Source: Edaphobacillus lindanitolerans (GTDB lineage: Bacteria > Bacillota > Bacilli > Bacillales_A > Planococcaceae). From it: a stretch of 64,000 nt of DNA. The translations under genes were made by a program, and so were the position numbers. Positions 52,375 through 61,236 of this stretch are shown here, piece by piece (within the stretch, counting starts at the first letter, position 1; the number at the start of each line of letters is the position of its first letter). Under the pieces are notes generated by a model. That model was not told where the DNA came from. It made no database searches and worked only from the letters and a program-made list of their open reading frames with translations. The DNA is taken from NCBI RefSeq assembly GCF_900156305.1, contig NZ_FTPL01000001.1, positions 372,001-436,000 of the forward strand. The letters run 5' to 3'.

Positions 52375-53292
52375 TCACCGCAGCGATTTCGGGTTCAGGG
52401 CGTCTTTCAGGCCTTCCCCGATGAAGTTGATGGAAAGGATCGTGAGCGTGATCGCCAGTGCAGGAGGCATCCACATCCACGGCTTGCCCTGAAGGACATC
52501 CGGCTCGTTCGCATACGCGAGCATATTCCCCCAGCTCGGGATTTCCTGCGGCACCCCGAAGCCGAGGTAGGACAGTCCGGATTCAGCGATGATCAGACTG
52601 GCGAACAGGAGTGTCGCCTGAACGATGATCGTCGACATGACGTTCGGGAGCAGGTGCTTGACGATGACCTTTGCCGGAGAGCAGCCGATCGAAATGGCGG
52701 CAAGCACGTATTCATTCTCTTTTTCTGCGAGCACTTTCGACCGGACGATCCGCGCCACGCCGCCCCAGCTGAGGAACCCGATCACGCCGATGAGCACCCA
52801 GAGGCCGTCCACGATGCCGAACAGGATCGTGTTGAGCACGATGACGAACACGAGGAACGGAAAGTTCAGGACAAAGTCTGTGAAACGCATGAGCATGCTG
52901 TCGACTGCACCGCCGAAGAATCCGGCGATTGATCCGACGAGCGTTCCGATGAAAATGACGAGTGCCGTTGCACTGGCACCGACGAGTAGGGAGATCCGGC
53001 CCCCGTAGAGCAGGCGTGTAAGGACGTCCCGGCCGCTCTTGTCCGTACCGAGCAGATGGTCGCCGTTTGGCGCGATGTTCATTTTGCTGATATTGACCTT
53101 GGCGACATCCGGGATCGGCGAAAGATGAGGCGCCAAAGTCGGTGCGAGAAGAGACAGGATGATGACGATGAAAAGAAATGCCGTACTGATCATCGCGAGT
53201 TTATTTTTCATGAATTTCCGTCTGGCGATTGCCCACGGAGAGAGACTTTTTTCCCGGTTTTTGGCCGGCCCTGTTGCTGCATTCGTTGTCAT
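52375..53292 (-). CDS. appC: Oligopeptide ABC transporter permease AppC/OppC
   Basis: This 305-residue permease has an N-terminal helix after a basic tail (KKNREKSLSPWAIARRKFMK), the OppC extracytoplasmic stretch MNIAPNGDHLLGTDKSGRDV and the EAA loop EKENEYVLAAISIGCSPAKV. It pairs with AppB. Last gene of the D-F-A-B-C operon, 15 bases after appB. The order matches appDFABC rather than oppABCDF of B. subtilis, and app lies next to fabF and trpS there too. Confidence 0.9.
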   Translation of the reverse strand: MTTNAATGPAKNREKSLSPWAIARRKFMKNKLAMISTAFLFIVIILSLLAPTLAPHLSPIPDVAKVNISKMNIAPNGDHLLGTDKSGRDVLTRLLYGGRISLLVGASATALVIFIGTLVGSIAGFFGGAVDSMLMRFTDFVLNFPFLVFVIVLNTILFGIVDGLWVLIGVIGFLSWGGVARIVRSKVLAEKENEYVLAAISIGCSPAKVIVKHLLPNVMSTIIVQATLLFASLIIAESGLSYLGFGVPQEIPSWGNMLAYANEPDVLQGKPWMWMPPALAITLTILSINFIGEGLKDALNPKSLR

Positions 53293-53307
53293 GATGTGCT
53301 TTCCCCC

Positions 53308-54273
53308 TTAACCTAAGCGGATCCGCGGATCCACGACTCCGTACAGAATATCAGCGATCAGGTTACCGACAAGGACGAGTGCCGAGAGCATCATCGTGAT
53401 GGCCATCACCGTCGGGTAGTCCCGGTTGTTCACGGAATCAAGGAACAGGAGCCCGATGCCCGGATACGAGAAGATTTTTTCTGTGATCACGGCACCGCTC
53501 ATCAGGCTGGCAATGTCGAATCCGAGGAACGTCACGAGCGGAATGATCGAGTTTCGCAGAATATGGACATTGTAGATCTTGCCGATCGGAGTCCCTTTTG
53601 CACGGGCGGTCCGCACAAAGTCCTTGCGCGAGTTTTCGATCAGGTCATTCCTCAGGAATTGGGTATAGGAAGCCGTACTGAACAGTCCGAGGATGAATGC
53701 CGGAAGCATGACGTGATGGATGCGGCTCATCCAGTAATCGATCGTTCCATTCTGAACTTCGATGTCGACGGAACCGGCAAACGGGAACCAATGAAGTTTG
53801 AATGCAAAAAAGTAAACGGCGAACACCCCGGCGACGAATGAAGGGATGGCGAGGCCGGTATAGTTGAAACCGGCGATTAAATTGTCACCGATCGTGTACG
53901 GCTTGCGTCCGGAGTACATCCCCATCGCAAAAGCAAGGATGTATGTAATGATCAGCGCAGTGAGTGCCAGGAAAACGGTATTCGGTATTTTCTCGAGAAG
54001 CAGATCGGAAACCGGCATTTTATAGCGGGTTGATTTTCCGAAGTCTCCCTGCACGAAACTGGTCACCCAATTCCAATACTGGACGTAGACCGGATCATTG
54101 TAGCCGAGTTTCTCTTGCATCTCGGCGATATATTCAGGGTTGGTGTTGGTCGGGTCGATTTCGCCACGGAGCGAGTCCCCCGGCATCGCCTTCGCCAGGA
54201 AGAAGACGACGACGGATACGAGGAACAGCATCGGAATCATCCCGAGCAGCCGGCGCAATACATATTTAACCAT
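53308..54273 (-). CDS. appB: Oligopeptide ABC transporter permease AppB/OppB
   Basis: This 321-residue permease has about six helices, with MVKYVLRRLLGMIPMLFLVS (classical OppB start), the EAA loop RKDFVRTARAKGTPIGKIYN and SGAVITEKIFSYPGIGLLFL. ATG 54273 has GGAGAG 8 bases upstream; the longer frame to 54318 does not. Two stem-loops separate it from appA. Confidence 0.92.
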   Translation of the reverse strand: MVKYVLRRLLGMIPMLFLVSVVVFFLAKAMPGDSLRGEIDPTNTNPEYIAEMQEKLGYNDPVYVQYWNWVTSFVQGDFGKSTRYKMPVSDLLLEKIPNTVFLALTALIITYILAFAMGMYSGRKPYTIGDNLIAGFNYTGLAIPSFVAGVFAVYFFAFKLHWFPFAGSVDIEVQNGTIDYWMSRIHHVMLPAFILGLFSTASYTQFLRNDLIENSRKDFVRTARAKGTPIGKIYNVHILRNSIIPLVTFLGFDIASLMSGAVITEKIFSYPGIGLLFLDSVNNRDYPTVMAITMMLSALVLVGNLIADILYGVVDPRIRLG

Positions 54274-54319
54274 ACGGTACTCTCCTTCTCTTCTGTCTCT
54301 CTTCGTTGCCACTCTCAAA

Positions 54320-54359
54320 CACGGTAAGAATTATTTTTATTGAAATACTCCTTACCGTG
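54320..54359 (-). repeat. Inverted repeat upstream of appB
   Basis: CACGGTAAG and CTTACCGTG (9 bp) flank 22 AT-rich bases. It lies between appA and appB with no T run. Possible roles are an operator, an mRNA stabiliser or a processing site. Confidence 0.5.
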
Positions 54360-54394
54360 CTTAAGAGCATCCAAACAATAAAATAAATAGAATC

Positions 54395-54423
54395 AGCGGC
54401 AGGCAGGCTTTCCGCCCGCCGCT
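54395..54423 (-). terminator. Intra-operon stem-loop after appA
   Basis: AGCGGCAGGCAGG pairs with CCGCCCGCCGCT with one mismatch. On the minus strand it is followed by GATTCTATTTATTTTATT, a weak T tract. It probably reduces readthrough so that the binding protein is made in excess over the permeases. Confidence 0.6.
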
Positions 54424-54450
54424 GACAGGTTCTTCAGTCAATCCGTCAGA

Positions 54451-56187
54451 TCACTTGCCTTCTTTCTTGTACCATTCCGACGGGTTGTTTGTGCCCGCAA
54501 CGTCGACCGTGAAGCCGCCAACCTTATCGGATACCGCATACAGTTCATCCAGTTCTGCGATGAAGATCATCGGTACATCATCAGTGACGATCTTCTGCCA
54601 TTCAGCATAGACCTGCTTGCGCTTGTCTTTGTCATCGCCGATTTCTTCAACGCTCAGAGCTTTCTTGAGGAGCTCGTCGGCCTCAGGATTATTGTAGCGC
54701 GGGTAGTTCCAGATCTGGTCGGATGCCCATGTCGGAGTCGGGTCCGGATCTGCGCCTGTGCTCCATCCGCCGAAGAATGTTTCGATCGACGGGTCGTCTT
54801 TTTCGATCATATCGTAGTAAAGGTTGACTTCGACCATTTCAAGTTCGGACTTGAGGCCGACTTCTTCCCAGTACTGGGTCAGCGCTGTTGCACGGGATTC
54901 AAACGTCGGGTTGCCCGTAGCATAGTGGGAGAACTTGACACTGAATTTTTCACCTTTCGGATCTTCGCGGAAGCCGTCACCGTCTACATCTTTGTAGCCG
55001 GCTTCATCAAGAAGCTTTTTCGCTTTTTCTGGATCGTAGTCGTAGCCTGTGACTTCACTGTCGTCTGCGGAAATCCAGTGTGCCGATGGAACCGGCTTGT
55101 TGATCGGTTTTCCGTAGCCGAAGAAGAATGCATCGATCCACTCCTGGCGGTTGATGGCATGCGCCATAGCCTGGCGGAGTTTGACGTCTTGGTACTTAGG
55201 ATTTTCTTCTACGATCTTCTGTTGTTTATTGTCGAACTTGCCGAGTTTGAAGCCGACATAATAATAGGAAAGGCCAGGTGCCGTGACGATTTCCACATTA
55301 TCGAGCTTCTCGACTTCAGGGCCGGATACAGGCTGGATGGCGACCATGTCGACTTCGCCGTTCTGGAGAGCGCCGACCGTGGCGGAGTTGTCGATGATTC
55401 GGACAATGATCTTGTCAAGGTTGACGTCTCCGTTCCAATAATCTTCGTTTTTCACGAGTTCTACGGACTCGCCCGGAACAATTTTTTCAACTTTGAACGG
55501 ACCGACGCCGACCGGGTTCTTGCGGACTGCATCGGAACCGGACATATCCTTGACTTCAATGCCTTCGAATTCTTTTGCCGGCATCGGGTATGTCCAGAGG
55601 TTCGTCAGGTTGTTCAGGCGCGGCGCGTCGAATGTCACTTCGATTGTGTAATCGTCGATGACTTTCAGGCCGGAGATGCTGTCGGCTTTGCCTTCACGGA
55701 ATTCAGGCGCACCTTCGACCGTTTCGACGTTCGCATAACGAGGGCCGTCGTAGTCAGGGCTTGCCAGTGTTTCGAGTGCGAAGACCCAGTCATTGACTGT
55801 GAGTTCTTCACCGTTGTGCCACTTCACGCCTTCTTTGAACTTGAATGTGAAGTGCTGGTTGTCCTCGGTTTCCCATTCCGCATAGTTCGGGATCGGCTCG
55901 AGGTTTTCGTCGTACTTGATAAGTCCTTCATCGAAGAAATCGATGATCTCTGCGTCTGTCGCAATGCCATAGAAGGCAAAGCTGAAGAGGCCTTCAGGAA
56001 CCGCGTCAAGCGCGTATGTGAGCGTACCGCCCTGCTGCGGACCGGAATCTTCCGTTTCGGTCGCTTTGCCGTCACCTTTGCTGTCGCCCGATTTGTCATC
56101 GGAAGCCTTGTCGCCGCCGCATGCTGCGAGGAATGCGGACAGGACAAGGATCATCGCGAACAGCCATAACATCGACTTGCGTTTCAT
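54451..56187 (-). CDS. appA: Peptide-binding lipoprotein AppA/OppA
   Basis: This 578-residue lipoprotein of the SBP_bac_5 family has lipobox LAAC (Cys about residue 23), a Gly/Asp/Ser/Lys linker and the domain starting PQQGGTLTYALDAVPEGLFS. Conserved parts include EGVKWHNGEELTVNDWVFAL and MAHAINRQEWIDAFFFGYGK. It binds oligopeptides, including possible signalling peptides, for uptake. It is the third gene of the operon. Confidence 0.93.
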   Translation of the reverse strand: MKRKSMLWLFAMILVLSAFLAACGGDKASDDKSGDSKGDGKATETEDSGPQQGGTLTYALDAVPEGLFSFAFYGIATDAEIIDFFDEGLIKYDENLEPIPNYAEWETEDNQHFTFKFKEGVKWHNGEELTVNDWVFALETLASPDYDGPRYANVETVEGAPEFREGKADSISGLKVIDDYTIEVTFDAPRLNNLTNLWTYPMPAKEFEGIEVKDMSGSDAVRKNPVGVGPFKVEKIVPGESVELVKNEDYWNGDVNLDKIIVRIIDNSATVGALQNGEVDMVAIQPVSGPEVEKLDNVEIVTAPGLSYYYVGFKLGKFDNKQQKIVEENPKYQDVKLRQAMAHAINRQEWIDAFFFGYGKPINKPVPSAHWISADDSEVTGYDYDPEKAKKLLDEAGYKDVDGDGFREDPKGEKFSVKFSHYATGNPTFESRATALTQYWEEVGLKSELEMVEVNLYYDMIEKDDPSIETFFGGWSTGADPDPTPTWASDQIWNYPRYNNPEADELLKKALSVEEIGDDKDKRKQVYAEWQKIVTDDVPMIFIAELDELYAVSDKVGGFTVDVAGTNNPSEWYKKEGK

Positions 56188-56221
56188 ACTTGTTTACCCC
56201 CCATTTAGAGATTATTTTTGA

Positions 56222-57229
56222 TCAGTACAGGACGCACGCTACGTGATGACCCGGTCTCACCTCCTTCAAAGGAGGCTTTTCCTGCGAACAGATTTCCTGT
56301 GCCATCGGGCAGCGCGTATGGAACGGGCAGCCGGTAGGCGGGTTCGCGGGGCTCGGCACATCCCCCTGCAGCACAATCCGCTCTTTCCGCAATTTCGGAT
56401 CAGGCTCCGGTATTGCGGAGATGAGCGCCTGCGTGTAAGGGTGCAGCGGCTCGCTGTAGAGATCTTTATTTGATGCAACCTCGACGAGATTGCCCAAATA
56501 CATGACGCCGATCGTATCGCTCATGTGCTTGACGACGCTCAGGTCGTGGGCGATGAACAGATACGTGAGATCGAACTCCTCCTGCAGGTCTTTCAGGAGG
56601 TTCAGGACTTGCGACTGGACCGAGACGTCCAGCGCGGACACGGGCTCGTCCGCGATGATGAGCTTAGGATTGAGCGCCAGCGCACGGGCGATCCCGATCC
56701 GCTGCCGCTGTCCGCCGGAAAACTCATGGGCGTATTTATAGTAAGCCGATTCCGGCAGACCCACACGGGTGAGGAGAGATTTGACGTATTGCTCCAGCTC
56801 TTTTTTGTTCCGGCGCTCAAAGTTGAGGATCGGTTCTGCGATGATGTCCCCGACCATCTGCATCGGGTTCAGGGATGCGTAGGGATCCTGGAAGACCATC
56901 TGGAAGTCCTGGCGCGCCTTGCGGAGCCGGGAGCCGCTGATGTTCGTGATGTCCTCCCCGTCGAAGATGATCTGGCCGCCGGTCGGCTTGATGAGCCTGA
57001 GGAGAGTCCGGCCGGTCGTCGACTTACCGCAGCCGGATTCTCCGACGAGCCCCATCGTCTCGCCTTTCTTGATGGTAAAGGACACATCGTCCACCGCTTT
57101 GACATTGCCGACCACGTGCTTGAAAAAGCCGCCGTGGATCGGGTAATACGTTTTCAGGTTTTTTACCTCAAGAAGGTTTTCCCGTTCTTTCTTTTTGCTG
57201 TTTTGCTCTGTCAGCTCTTTTGTTGTCAT
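56222..57229 (-). CDS. appF: Oligopeptide ABC transporter ATPase AppF/OppF
   Basis: This 335-residue ATPase has Walker [10 protein letters not shown], signature [15 protein letters not shown] and Walker [13 protein letters not shown], plus a C-terminal oligopeptide-transporter domain with the [20 protein letters not shown] cysteine cluster (Fe-S-like motif of OppF). The ATG overlaps the appD stop by 4 bases. It pairs with AppD. Confidence 0.93.
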   Translation of the reverse strand: MTTKELTEQNSKKKERENLLEVKNLKTYYPIHGGFFKHVVGNVKAVDDVSFTIKKGETMGLVGESGCGKSTTGRTLLRLIKPTGGQIIFDGEDITNISGSRLRKARQDFQMVFQDPYASLNPMQMVGDIIAEPILNFERRNKKELEQYVKSLLTRVGLPESAYYKYAHEFSGGQRQRIGIARALALNPKLIIADEPVSALDVSVQSQVLNLLKDLQEEFDLTYLFIAHDLSVVKHMSDTIGVMYLGNLVEVASNKDLYSEPLHPYTQALISAIPEPDPKLRKERIVLQGDVPSPANPPTGCPFHTRCPMAQEICSQEKPPLKEVRPGHHVACVLY

Positions 57230-58257
57230 CGTGCACCCACTCTTTCTTCTTTCGGCCAGCTTTCTTCATAGAGGAGGCAGGCCACTTCGTGTTCGGCTGC
57301 GGATTCGCCGAGCCGCGGGGTCACCTGCATGCATTCCGGCATTGCTTTCGGACACCGGTTGGCGAACCGGCAGCCGACGGCAGGCATGTCCTTGATCGCC
57401 GGCACGAGCCCTTCGATCGTTGCAAGCCGCTCGCGTTCCTCTTCCATCTTCGGAATGGCTTCCATCAGCAGCTTCGTATATGGATGTTTCGGATTCTCGA
57501 ACAATTCTTCCACCGTCGCACGCTCAACGATCTTGCCGGCGTACATGACGAGGACAACGTCACAGATCTCGGCGACGACTCCAAGGTCGTGCGTGATCAG
57601 CATGATGGCCATGTCATTGACTTCCTGGATGTTCTTCAGCAGGTCGAGGATCTGTGCCTGCACCGTTACGTCAAGCGCCGTGGTTGGCTCATCGGCGATG
57701 AGCAGCTTCGGCTGGCAGGCGATTGCCATGGCGATCATCACCCGCTGGCGCATCCCTCCGGAGAGTTGGTGAGGATATTCATCCACGATCTGTTCGGCAC
57801 GCGGAATGCCGACATTCTTGAGCAATGTAACCGCTTTCGTTCTTGCTTCGTTCTTTGTGATGTCCTGGTGGTTGAGCAGGACTTCCGTGATCTGATAGCC
57901 GATCGTGAATACCGGATTGAGGGAAGTCATCGGTTCCTGGAAGATCATCGAGATGTCTTTGCCGCGTATGCCGTTCATCTTCTTTTCGTCGTAATCGACG
58001 ATGTCCTGCCCTTCAAACAGAATTTCACCGCCGCGGATTTTACCGATGCCCTGCGGGAGGAGGTGCATGATCGACAGGGACATGACGCTCTTGCCGCAGC
58101 CGGACTCGCCGACAATCCCGACAATCTGTTTCCGGTTTATGCTGAATGAGACGCTTTCGACTGCATTGAAATATTCTTTTCCGATTTTAAAACCGGTTTG
58201 TAGATTGTGGACCTCGAGGAGAGGTGTCTGCTTGTTCGTTGCCTGATTTGCTGTCAT
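57226..58257 (-). CDS. appD: Oligopeptide ABC transporter ATPase AppD/OppD
   Basis: This 343-residue ATPase has Walker [10 protein letters not shown], signature [15 protein letters not shown], Walker [13 protein letters not shown] and the C-terminal cluster [20 protein letters not shown]. It is the first gene of the operon, behind a good sigma-A promoter. The N-terminal 10 residues are polar and variable. Confidence 0.93.
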   Translation of the reverse strand: MTANQATNKQTPLLEVHNLQTGFKIGKEYFNAVESVSFSINRKQIVGIVGESGCGKSVMSLSIMHLLPQGIGKIRGGEILFEGQDIVDYDEKKMNGIRGKDISMIFQEPMTSLNPVFTIGYQITEVLLNHQDITKNEARTKAVTLLKNVGIPRAEQIVDEYPHQLSGGMRQRVMIAMAIACQPKLLIADEPTTALDVTVQAQILDLLKNIQEVNDMAIMLITHDLGVVAEICDVVLVMYAGKIVERATVEELFENPKHPYTKLLMEAIPKMEEERERLATIEGLVPAIKDMPAVGCRFANRCPKAMPECMQVTPRLGESAAEHEVACLLYEESWPKEERVGAR

Positions 58258-58304
58258 TTTTGCACCTCAAGATTTCTATTTTTCTGTTATTTCGTTCTTG
58301 CTAA

Positions 58305-58333
58305 ATTTTATTACAAAAAGATTACATGCGCAA
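58305..58333 (-). promoter_or_regulatory. Sigma-A promoter of the app operon
   Basis: Minus strand: TTGCGC, exactly 17 bases, TAAAAT, in an AT-rich stretch about 50 bases upstream of appD. Confidence 0.7.
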
Positions 58334-58505
58334 GGTATTTTTTGAATTTCCTATTTTGATGGAATCGGAAAAAGGTTGTATTCATTTGAAAAATCCAGTT
58401 ATATCGGGCTTTCGCAAACTGTTTTCTGAATTTATATTCTGCTAAGATAATAAGTCCCAAGATGAATATCCTATCTCCCGAATCCGGCCCGGATGCACCA
58501 AAAAA

Positions 58506-58533
58506 GCCCCGGACCACTCAATAGGTCCGGGAC
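58506..58533 (-). terminator. Terminator of fabH-fabF
   Basis: CCCGGACC, an 8-base loop and GGTCCGGG; on the minus strand GGGGCTTTTTT follows. Confidence 0.9.
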
Positions 58534-58549
58534 TTTCGTTCCATGAATC

Positions 58550-59800
58550 TTATTCCGCTTTCTTGAAGAGCAAGGAAACATTGTGTCCGCCGAAGCCGAG
58601 CGAGTTGCTCATGGCGTAGCGGATGTCATGCTTGCGCGCCCCTTCGGTCACATAGTCCAGATCACAGGCAGGATCCGGGGTTTTATAGTTGGTCGTAGGA
58701 GGCATGATGCCGTCCCGGATGGCCATCGCGGTAAAGACGGCTTCCACTCCCCCCGCAGCACCGAGGAGATGGCCGGTCATCGATTTGGTGGAGCTCACGG
58801 CGAGTTCATAGGCATGGTCGCCGAACACGCTCTTCACCGCATCCGTTTCAAATTCATCATTGTACGGCGTGCTCGTGCCGTGCGCATTGATGTAATCGAC
58901 CTGCTCGGGTCTGACGCCGGCTTTGCTGAGTGCCTGCTGCATCGCACGTGCCGCACCTTCGCCTTCAGGGGCGGGCGCCGTGATGTGGTGTGCGTCGCCG
59001 GTGGAGCCGTAGCCGATGATTTCCGCATAGATTTTCGCTCCGCGGGACACTGCACGGTCGTAATCTTCGAGGATCAGGATGCCCGCACCTTCACCGATGA
59101 CGAAGCCATCCCGGTCCGCATCAAATGGACGGGAAGCCGTTTCCGGATCCGGATTGGTCGTGAGGGCTGTGTTCGCACAGAAGCCGGCGACCGCCATCGT
59201 CGTGATCGGGGCTTCCGCACCGCCCGTGATCATCATATCCGCATCACCGCGTACAATCGCCTCAAAGGCATCGCCGATTGAATTGGCCCCGGATGCGCAT
59301 GCGGTGACCGTACAAGAGTTGATCCCTTTGGCGTTCGTGTAGATGGACACCTGTCCTGCGGCCATGTCCGGGATCATCATCGGAACGAAGAACGGGCTCA
59401 CCCGGCGATATCCGCGCTCCTGGAACGTTTTGAACTGCTGTTCATGCGTTTCCATGCCGCCGATGCCCGATCCGATCCAGACCCCTGTCCGGAGTGCCGT
59501 CTCATCATCCAGCCGGCGCGGCAGGCCTGCATCGTCGAGTGCCTCGAATGCCGCCGCCAGTGCATAGTGCGTGAAGCGGTCCATTTTGCGCGCTTCCTTC
59601 TTCTGGATATATTCTTCGATGTCAAAACCCTTCACCTCGGCCGCGACCTTGGCCGGGAACAGTTCCCGGTCCAGCCTCGTGAGCGGTCCGACGCCTGATT
59701 TTCCATCTTTGATCGCAGCCCATGCAGTGGCCGCGTCATTGCCGACCGGGCTGATCACTCCGACACCCGTTATAACGACACGTCTTTTCTCCATCATCAT
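58550..59800 (-). CDS. fabF: 3-oxoacyl-ACP synthase II (FabF)
   Basis: This 416-residue elongating ketosynthase has the catalytic triad Cys-His-His: [15 protein letters not shown] (Cys about residue 167), [12 protein letters not shown] (His about 307) and [13 protein letters not shown] (His about 344). It extends acyl-ACP with malonyl-ACP. ATGATGATG at the start leaves the exact initiator open; AAGGAAGGG favours the first. It is co-transcribed with fabH (66-base gap). Confidence 0.97.
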   Translation of the reverse strand: MMMEKRRVVITGVGVISPVGNDAATAWAAIKDGKSGVGPLTRLDRELFPAKVAAEVKGFDIEEYIQKKEARKMDRFTHYALAAAFEALDDAGLPRRLDDETALRTGVWIGSGIGGMETHEQQFKTFQERGYRRVSPFFVPMMIPDMAAGQVSIYTNAKGINSCTVTACASGANSIGDAFEAIVRGDADMMITGGAEAPITTMAVAGFCANTALTTNPDPETASRPFDADRDGFVIGEGAGILILEDYDRAVSRGAKIYAEIIGYGSTGDAHHITAPAPEGEGAARAMQQALSKAGVRPEQVDYINAHGTSTPYNDEFETDAVKSVFGDHAYELAVSSTKSMTGHLLGAAGGVEAVFTAMAIRDGIMPPTTNYKTPDPACDLDYVTEGARKHDIRYAMSNSLGFGGHNVSLLFKKAE

Positions 59801-59866
59801 TTCCCTTCCTTCTCACAGATATTTATATATGGATTTCCTGAATTGCATCCCGCGGGCCGGGGGTCT

Positions 59867-60799
59867 TCATCTGCCCCAGCGGATGGCAAGGGCGCCCCAT
59901 GTGAGACCCCCGCCAAACCCGACGAGCACGAGCAGATCCCCGTCTTTGACATTGCCGTCCGCCACTTCATCACAAAGGGCGATCGGAATGGATGCGGAGG
60001 ATGTGTTGCCGTATTTGTGGATCCGCTTGGACATTTTCTCCGGCGGAAGTCCGAGGCGTTCACGGGAAGCCTCCATGATCCGGATGTTCGCCTGGTGCGG
60101 GATCAGATAATCCGCATCTTCTTTCGTGAGCCCGGCTTTTCCGAGGACGGACAAGGCGGACTCGCCCATTTGCCGGACAGCAAACTTGAACACTTCCCGC
60201 CCGTTCATATGGAGATATTCGTCTTGATACAGGTGCTTTCCTCCCGAGCCGTCCGCACCGAGTTCAAATGCAAGGATGCCCTTCCCTTCCGAAACCTTGC
60301 CGATGACTGCAGCGCCCGCACCGTCCCCGAACAGGACTGCCGTATTGCGGTCTTCCCAGTCGGTGATTTTCGAAAGCTTCTCCACACCGACCACTAGCAC
60401 GTATTCATACGTCCCGGACTCGACGAACTGCATGGCCGTGGCAGCACCGTACATGAATCCGGCACATGCGGCAGAAATGTCCATCGCGGCGGCATGGGTG
60501 GCGCCGAGGCGATCCTGCAGCTGGGTTGCCACGCTCGGGAACGGCCGGTCGGGCGTGACGGTCGCCACGAGGATGAGCCCGATCTGATCCGGCGAGATCC
60601 CGGAATCCCGGATGGCTTCCTCCGCTGCCTTGTACGCCATGTCGGAAGTGTCCATATCGTCTCCCGCTATGCGGCGCTCCTCGATCCCCGTCCGTGTGCG
60701 GATCCATTCATCAGAAGTGTCGAGCCGCTTTTCCAGGTCAGCATTTGTCAGCACATGTTCCGGGACGCATTTCCCGATTCCGATCATTCCTACGCCCAT
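59867..60799 (-). CDS. fabH: 3-oxoacyl-ACP synthase III (FabH)
   Basis: This 310-residue initiating ketosynthase has Cys in [19 protein letters not shown] (about residue 112), His in [14 protein letters not shown] and Asn in [13 protein letters not shown]. It condenses acyl-CoA primers with malonyl-ACP and sets branched-chain preference in Bacilli. First gene of the operon; a FapR operator and promoter lie directly upstream. Confidence 0.97.
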   Translation of the reverse strand: MGVGMIGIGKCVPEHVLTNADLEKRLDTSDEWIRTRTGIEERRIAGDDMDTSDMAYKAAEEAIRDSGISPDQIGLILVATVTPDRPFPSVATQLQDRLGATHAAAMDISAACAGFMYGAATAMQFVESGTYEYVLVVGVEKLSKITDWEDRNTAVLFGDGAGAAVIGKVSEGKGILAFELGADGSGGKHLYQDEYLHMNGREVFKFAVRQMGESALSVLGKAGLTKEDADYLIPHQANIRIMEASRERLGLPPEKMSKRIHKYGNTSSASIPIALCDEVADGNVKDGDLLVLVGFGGGLTWGALAIRWGR

Positions 60800-60829
60800 T
60801 CCTTAACCCCTTTTCTTTATTATCATCTA

Positions 60830-60847
60830 TTAATACCTGGTGATAAT
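60830..60847 (-). promoter_or_regulatory. FapR operator upstream of fabH
   Basis: TTAATACCTGGTGATAAT matches the B. subtilis FapR site TTAGTACCTAGTCTTAAT at 14 of 18 positions and overlaps the end of the -10 element of the fabH promoter. FapR represses membrane-lipid genes until malonyl-CoA or malonyl-ACP accumulates. Confidence 0.75.
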
Positions 60848-60874
60848 TTAACACAGCGGACCCGGTTTTGACAA
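60845..60874 (-). promoter_or_regulatory. Sigma-A promoter of fabH-fabF
   Basis: Minus strand: TTGTCA, 18 bases, TAAATT. The predicted transcription start falls inside the FapR operator, consistent with repression. Confidence 0.6.
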
Positions 60875-60985
60875 CTTCTTGACCGTGAAAAGCGGCACGG
60901 GCGGACATTCACCGGAATCGTGCTTTCCCGGCCTTGTGCAGTGTGTTATGATGAAAAAGGAAAATTCCGTGCAGAGGTGACTTTC

Positions 60986-61174
60986 ATGCAATACATCATG
61001 ACATTTTTCTGGTCGTTCCTACTCGTCACGATGCTGAACTACGTGGTCAGCTCGATCAATGACGTGCCGTTCGAATTTGGACTCGGCGTGATTGTCTCTG
61101 TCGTTCTTTCGGTTCTCGTGTTCATCGTCTCGGCGGTCCTGCCGAGTGAGTCCACACCGGATTACGAAGCGTGA
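60986..61174 (+). CDS. yjzD: YjzD-like small membrane protein (DUF2929)
   Basis: This 62-residue protein has two hydrophobic helices (about residues 3-25 and 32-54), with FFWSFLLVTMLNYVVSSIND matching the DUF2929/YjzD family of Bacilli, which also lies next to fabH in B. subtilis. ATG 60986 follows AGAGGTG; the longer frame to 60920 lacks a site. Function is unknown. Confidence 0.82.
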   Translation: MQYIMTFFWSFLLVTMLNYVVSSINDVPFEFGLGVIVSVVLSVLVFIVSAVLPSESTPDYEA

Positions 61175-61182
61175 CTTCACTG

Positions 61183-61219
61183 AAAAACCGTTCTTCCGAA
61201 ATGGAAGAACGGTTTTTTT
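61183..61219. terminator. Bidirectional terminator between yjzD and clpB
   Basis: AAAAACCGTTCTTCC, a 5-base loop and GGAAGAACGGTTTTTTT, with T/A runs on both sides. Confidence 0.92.
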
Positions 61220-61236
61220 GTATTGCGCTGCGGTAG

